Source: Perca fluviatilis
Taxonomy: Eukaryota; Chordata; Actinopteri; Perciformes; Percidae
DNA length: 64,000 nucleotides
NCBI RefSeq assembly: GCF_010015445.1
Contig: NC_053118.1
Coordinates: 15,668,437-15,732,436, forward strand
Direction of reading: 5' to 3'
Of this stretch, positions 58,601-64,000 are shown piece by piece. Under the pieces are notes generated by a model. The model had not been told where the DNA came from. It did no database searches and saw only the letters and a list, made by a program, of their open reading frames with translations. Position 1 is the stretch's first letter. Every line of letters starts with the position of its first letter. Both the position numbers and the translations under genes were made by a program.

Positions 58601-60326
58601 ATTTCACATAATTCCCTTTCGTGCACATTATAATGAGAATAAGTCTGCTAAGTGTGCATCTAAAACTGAATCTTTGCTACTATTTTAAGATTTATTCCAC
58701 TGAACCAATAATTAATAATGGCTTATTTTGTGATTTCTCAAATGTTTTTCAAGTACATTTGATTTTAGCTGTCTTGCACCCTCCCCACCGCCCTTATATT
58801 TTATGATAGATGATAGGGAGGGACACCTGATCTATCCGTCTCAGAAACCTTAGCCTTGGTGTTGTTGTCCATTCTTCATCTTATTGATTTCTCTGTCATT
58901 TTGCCATACCAGAGCTAGAAGCTCGGACTTTCCACTTGGGCCTTGCTGTATTTCATAATCTATTGACTGGAGGGGTCAAAAAGGTGTTGCTATGATGGAA
59001 GTGATCTTTTTTCTGTGGGACAAAGCTGTCAAAGTTACAGCTATACAGATATTAAATTATGGCAACATTTATGCAGTGTCAAAGAATGGTGGTACAAATC
59101 TGAATGAAACTCCTATTGCGTAATTTGAAAAACAGACCTAATAGGTTGCTTTTGGTGAAATTAATTGGTTTAAATTCATCTTTATCTTTGCCATGTGCCC
59201 TGTATTAGTTAAAAATGAAGACATCACACCAAAGAGCACTGACATGGCCCTATTATTCAGCTCTTTCCAGTGATACTTAGAAAATCTGGAACCAGTTATC
59301 TAATTTGTCAATAATTCAGTCCTTTAAGCAAATGAGAGCTCCGCTTTCTTTTTAAAAACAAAAGATAACTGTTATGCAAATTGTATTGTAATCCTAATTC
59401 GTCTGGCCCCATCACTAATGATATCCATATATTAAAACTGCAACCAAAGGCTATCTGTTTTACTTGGCCTTCAACAAATCTAGTTATGAGAACACATTGC
59501 TCATAGTTCCTGTAATCATTTATTAACAAACGGAGAAGCTTCAGGGGAGATACAGATAATCAGGTTAGAATGGTAAAGCCACAGTTGGGGATTTCCAAAC
59601 TGATCAGTCACAAAAACACTCTACGAAAGGCGTAGAGCTACATGTGCAAAATGTAATTTTAGAATATTTTTCTTATAATGGAAGTATAACAGCATTACGC
59701 ACTTGGGCTTTCAATACAAATTAAACTTACATATTTTTTGTTATACATTTTCTTGATCCAATTTCATATAAATGCTTATTTTCTTTAAGTCAAAGTGGAA
59801 GCAAATAGGTTAAGAAAACAAATGAAGAAAGAAACCATACATAAATCCTCTTATAGTTTTAATTTCAGGGGTCATACAGTATACCCAAAATGGTGAAGAG
59901 TATGCAGCCCATGTAAAGTAAAGTTATGTTTGTCTATGTTAAGTACCCTAATTTTCAATTCTAGGACGTTTGTTAGAAAGAAAATGTTTCCTAGTATATA
60001 TTAATCTATATATTAATCACAATCATACATCATTCGTAAATAATGGCAAGTGATTTGTTTAAGCTTTGTGACAACTCTTTACCTACAGGCCCCACCACAC
60101 ATGTACACACACAGAGTTTCTGGGGCTATACAGTGATCCTCAGCTACACCCATATTTTAATTGCACCATTTCAAAAATTTACATTGAGTGGTCATCAGTC
60201 ACCGGTCTATGGGGGTTGATCTATGGGTCTGAGCTGTAATAGTCTCTGCTTTGCTCTCCAGGCACGCCATCACTTATGAGAGACACACTTAACAGCAATT
60301 AATCATGCTGGATCACACCCGACAGA

Positions 60327-60330
<4 letters not shown>

Positions 60331-60391
<61 letters not shown>

Positions 60392-60418
60392 ACACACACA
60401 CACACACACACACACACA
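60331..60418. repeat. Compound (CT)n(CA)n microsatellite
   Basis: 27 CT units, a short bridge, then about 14 CA units. Confidence 0.95.
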
Positions 60419-61510
60419 TGGGTACACAGGGCAGTTTCCCACAGGCTAGGCTGATGTCCAAAAACCTGGTCTAGTTTAAGATTAGAGATTATTTGGTTGG
60501 GGTTTGGTATGTTAGAATCTGAGGATCTGTCTATCTATAACTACACTGGAATCTGTAAGAAGGCAGTGTTTTCTAAAAAGCCTATAATTTCAAGTTCATG
60601 ATTTCTGTGGCCTGCGCTTGCATCCAAGCTTCTTTTCCTGTTATCATGACGACTGAATGCCAGAAAATGCCACTATTTTGGTGGTATTGTAGGGACCCTC
60701 TCCAGTGTAAACAGTCCTAGTTTAAAAGTGTCATACACACATCTGGTTTTCAGAAATAAAAGACAATGACTCTAAGGTTTTTGTAAAAGAGTGCAAGTTC
60801 CTTGAGTTACCCTAAACCTGAACTGAACCTGCTACATGCCACATGCCACCTGCCTCACAGTTGGTAGAGCAAGGTTGGGTCCAGCACACTGCAGTATCGC
60901 TCTTATCTGCTGCTCTTTTTGTATTCTGTAGATCCATCTGCCGTTCAGTTTACTCTGCTCCTCAACCCTCAATCTACTTTGGTTCTTTAGGCCTCTCTTT
61001 CTCCCTGTGCCTCTGTAATTGGTCATTTAAATGAAAAAGCCTCAAATTGGAGGATTAGGGGTGCATGTCTCTCTCCCACTCTGTCTCTCTCTCTACAAGT
61101 GAGCAAGAGAGAGAAAGAGAGAGTCCCATGGTAATATACAAGGCAGTCTCCAAGGGATGTCCTTAAGAACAAAAGCATCTGGAAAGGGCCTCCTTTGCGC
61201 TCCGTTACTGTGGTTACAGGCTGGCAGCTTGTGTGTTTGTATAGTATGTGAGTCTGTAATGTAAGTATATACTATATTGTGCAGTTGAAATATCCCAATT
61301 GAAAAATGAATGAATGATTTATGATGAAAAGGTTGTTTTTAATTTTAGAGATGAGTTTGAGAATCACATTTTTGGTTTTGATAAATATACAGTAGCAATT
61401 GGTGTGGGAAGAATCAGGAAAAAGGGTTTGAGAACAAATGTTAGTCAATGGAAGGCACTCAAAAGTTTAAACGTCTGCCTGAGTGTGTATTCATGTGTCT
61501 GTGTGCATTA

Positions 61511-61511
<1 letters not shown>

Positions 61512-61559
<48 letters not shown>

Positions 61560-61592
61560 GGGGGGGGTGGGTTGTGTGTGTGTGTGTGTGTG
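61512..61592. repeat. (TG)n - G-run - (TG)n
   Basis: 23 TG units, a run of about ten G, then nine more TG units. Confidence 0.9.
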
Positions 61593-61737
61593 TCCGGCTG
61601 GCAAGCAACTGTCAACGTGGCAACAGCCAACCACGCTTCACTGCTGGCCACGCCAAGCTCTCCAATTACAGAGGCCAGCTCTGCCAGAAGCCCCCTCTTT
61701 TCCTCTCAATAGATGGGATGACTGGGCTGCATCCTCT

Positions 61738-61738
<1 letters not shown>

Positions 61739-61830
<92 letters not shown>
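61739..61830. repeat. Long (AC)n microsatellite
   Basis: 46 uninterrupted units, 150 bp downstream of the previous TG tract and in the opposite dinucleotide phase, so the two can pair as an inverted repeat. Confidence 0.95.
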
Positions 61831-61832
<2 letters not shown>

Positions 61833-62695
61833 CTCCCTCCCTTCCTCTCTGTTCGTGGTGCACCTGCCTCCCTGCTCTCCAGGCCAGCTCAACTCCTATC
61901 AAAGGAGCTGAGCTCTTTTCTTCCAGAAAGCTAATCCAACACCTGTCTCCGGGCTTTATAATGGGAATAGAGGACTGTGTGCTGTGTGAGTGTGAATGCA
62001 AGAGTACAGTGTGTGGAAGGGAGAGTGTGTGTTTTTTGGCTGTGTTTCTACTAGATCAAGAGCAAAAAATAAATAGTATGTGTGTGCCACTTTTATGTGA
62101 GGATTTGAGAATGGACATATGGAGACTACAAGGCAGACTGTATTCTTTTCAGTAGTAATGGACTATCAAAGGGCATTTGGGGAATAGATGGGGTTTTATT
62201 TTGCAGGGGGTCAGATTAGCAGCAACACAGAGACCAAGAGAGCTTTCATTGTACTGTGAATGATACTCACTGTAAGTGCTGCTGTCTGTTTTTTGGCAGA
62301 GACTGAAGATATATGTCCCAGACACATTATGCAACAAATAATGTTACACAAAAGGCATTCAACAAGAATATAAAGTTGCATATACAAAGACCAGACTCTA
62401 AATCTTATAGTCTAACCTAACATCTCTATTTAAGGGATCAACTTGCCACATTAGGGACATTCAGTTACCATTCGAGGCAGGGTATTTCAGGACTTTTTAG
62501 CTCAGGGCCTAGTTCTGTCTCTGGGTTTAGCCTCTTTGAGTCATGTTACTTCCCATGTCATATGGGAACTCGTAGCCCTAGAAACCATGGGGGTAATTGA
62601 TGCATACTGCTCTGTGTACAGAACATTGGTGGTTTTCTGGTCTTGTTGTCCTGTAAACATGGGGAGCCATTGAAATATTTTGCCATTTTTTCCAG

Positions 62696-62779
62696 ACTTT
62701 AATTTAACAGGACGACTCACATCAGGCACTCTGAAGATTCGCCTCCAGCAGCAGGAGTCTCTCAAATTGGAAATTGGAG
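62696..62779 (+). CDS. Possible internal exon of an unidentified gene
   Basis: 84 nt between acceptor ttttttccag and donor GTAAAA, with one frame open: FNLTGRLTSGTLKIRLQQQE then SLKLEIG. The length is a multiple of three, and the exon begins with two bases of a split codon. I do not recognise the protein. Short length means chance cannot be excluded. The phase does not join directly to the exon candidate at 63852, so another exon would have to lie between them. Confidence 0.3.
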
Positions 62780-62897
62780 GTAAAATAAATCTAAGATTGC
62801 TTCCCTCCCTGTAGAGTCCTGAAAATGGCTGCAGGGGAGATATTAGAGAGAGGGCTGAGAAGGAGAGTTAGATGGATAGAAGGCAGGGGGGCAAGAA

Positions 62898-62899
<2 letters not shown>

Positions 62900-62937
<38 letters not shown>

Positions 62938-62960
62938 AGAGAGAGAAAGAGAGAGAGAGA
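62900..62960. repeat. (GA)n microsatellite
   Basis: GA run with two AAGA interruptions. Confidence 0.9.
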
Positions 62961-63851
62961 TAAGAATGGCAACAAACAGAGAAGGTGAGAGGAAATGGAG
63001 GGAATTGTAGAGAAAAGAAGAAAGATAGAATTAATGGAGCCTTATTCACTTTAGCCATCGGGGCCTGAAAAAGTCATTTTACAAGTAAAGGGTTCTGGAA
63101 CCTCCAGTGCATGTCAGCGAACATGCATGAGTCTGGGTACATGTCTGTGCTTGCAGATGTTTCATGGATTTCACAGTACATATTCCTCCAGTCGTTGTGG
63201 GAGAGAGATGATTGGACACACTTAATCGCGGCATGCCGTAGTCCCATGAACATGTGTCTCTGAAAATGAAACAAGGTTTATTTGATTCAGATGAGCCAAT
63301 GTGGTGGCAGGTGATCGGTCACACTGCACACACATGAATGCAGCACTTGCCTCTGCCTACACATGTCCTTACATGAAATGTGCTGGTTAGATTATGATCT
63401 AAATGTGTTACTAGGTCAAGTCTCAGAGATAGCAAGATGCATGTCCAATTGATTGGCCACAACAATGGAAGATGAACTCAATGCCATGTGATACAAATTT
63501 ACAGTGTCTATGGGTTGTCAGATACTTAAGCTCTGATATGTATGGAACACTTTAAGGCAATTTTTTCCAAGGATTATGCTTAATATTTGACACAAAACAT
63601 AACATTCAGAATAGCTACAAGGCACACTCGAAATACAGTTGACTCATCAGGCATCTCTATGTTGCTCACATTTAGGCAACATTTATGGGATGTTCCAGTA
63701 ATCTACAGTGATTGACAGAGAGACAGAGAGGAAGCTTAAATGGGTGAGTAAATGCAAGAAAACATACAAGCTAATTATTGAATAATTATTTTAATTGAGA
63801 AATTATTGTATTTAATCTAATTGTGGTTCTCTAAATAACTGTCAAATCCCA

Positions 63852-64000
63852 GGGGAAGAAAGATGACAACACCACCGCTAAAGGAAGAAAACAGGAAAAA
63901 AAAACTTCCCTGAGGCCATGTTCAATCAGTGGACATCATACAGATTACTGCACCGACCCTGGAGAGGAATGTTGGGACTTCTCCTTCAACTATAATGAGA
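63852..64000 (+). CDS. Possible exon of an unidentified secreted/membrane protein, cut by window end
   Basis: After aatcccag, one frame stays open to the end of the window while the other two close quickly. It reads GKKDDNTTAKGRKQEKK, then CSISGHHTDYCTDPGEECWD and FSFNYNE. Three cysteines within about 20 residues, an aromatic/acidic mix and an N-x-T sequon suggest an extracellular domain. The family is not recognised. The gene would continue to the right of the window. Confidence 0.4.

Larger units (their letters stand above)
55661..62695. other. Long gene-poor stretch
   Basis: AT-rich intergenic or intronic sequence with several microsatellites ((CT)n/(CA)n at 60331-60418, (TG)n at 61512-61557, (CA)n at 61739-61830). 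No coding region was recognised. The long open frames at 61.4-62.1 kb are produced by the microsatellites. Confidence 0.5.

Noticed and set aside
63074..63274. 66-codon minus-strand frame with a good upstream acceptor (ttcattttcag)
   Set aside because: No donor of quality follows, the sequence resembles no family I know, and it is on the strand opposite to the neighbouring exon candidates.

Overview
This window is vertebrate nuclear DNA, almost certainly from a ray-finned (teleost) fish. The genes are split by spliceosomal GT-AG introns. Dinucleotide microsatellites are abundant, several over 100 bp. The repeats are of the kinds common in fish: a non-LTR LINE related to the Rex/RTE group, hAT-type elements with 8-bp target duplications, a Tc1-like inverted-repeat element, and foldback MITEs. 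There is no prokaryotic organisation, CRISPR array or operon. The species cannot be read from the sequence; a percomorph-like fish is an inference.

Three protein-coding genes can be reconstructed exon by exon. (1) At 772-5356 (+) are the last eight coding exons of a dopamine transporter gene (slc6a3). They cover TM7 to the C-terminus (276 residues) and are followed by a long 3' UTR reaching about 7.1 kb. (2) At 14385-38351 (+) is a complete nine-coding-exon dcdc2 gene (598 aa). It has two doublecortin domains and a 260-aa acidic tail, and its largest intron (about 13.9 kb) is full of transposon relics. (3) At 47603-48948 (-) is a complete five-coding-exon nrsn1 gene (neurensin-1, 199 aa). dcdc2 and nrsn1 lie tail to tail, the same arrangement as in the human dyslexia-associated region at 6p22. 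slc6a3 lies on another chromosome in human, so its adjacency here belongs to fish.

Layout: 0-7.1 kb slc6a3; 7.4-10.4 kb a nested transposon cluster (LINE, TIR element, long-hairpin foldback element, palindromic MITE, and a 9-bp-TSD element); 10.4-13.8 kb sparse sequence; 13.86-14.4 kb the dcdc2 promoter, with a candidate RFX X-box; 14.4-39 kb dcdc2; 39.2-41.2 kb a second, decayed LINE; 41.5-47.6 kb intergenic DNA with MITEs; 47.6-49 kb nrsn1; 49-64 kb gene-poor sequence with repeats, one short coding-like ORF at 52.1 kb, and two possible exons of an unidentified plus-strand gene at the right edge.

slc6a3 (dopamine reuptake), dcdc2 (microtubule and cilium protein, neuronal migration) and nrsn1 (neuronal vesicle membrane protein) are all neuronal genes, but nothing here shows that they are co-regulated. 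I found no convincing new biological system. The most useful leads are the unidentified right-edge exons, the nested transposons with readable target-site duplications, and the X-box-like site.
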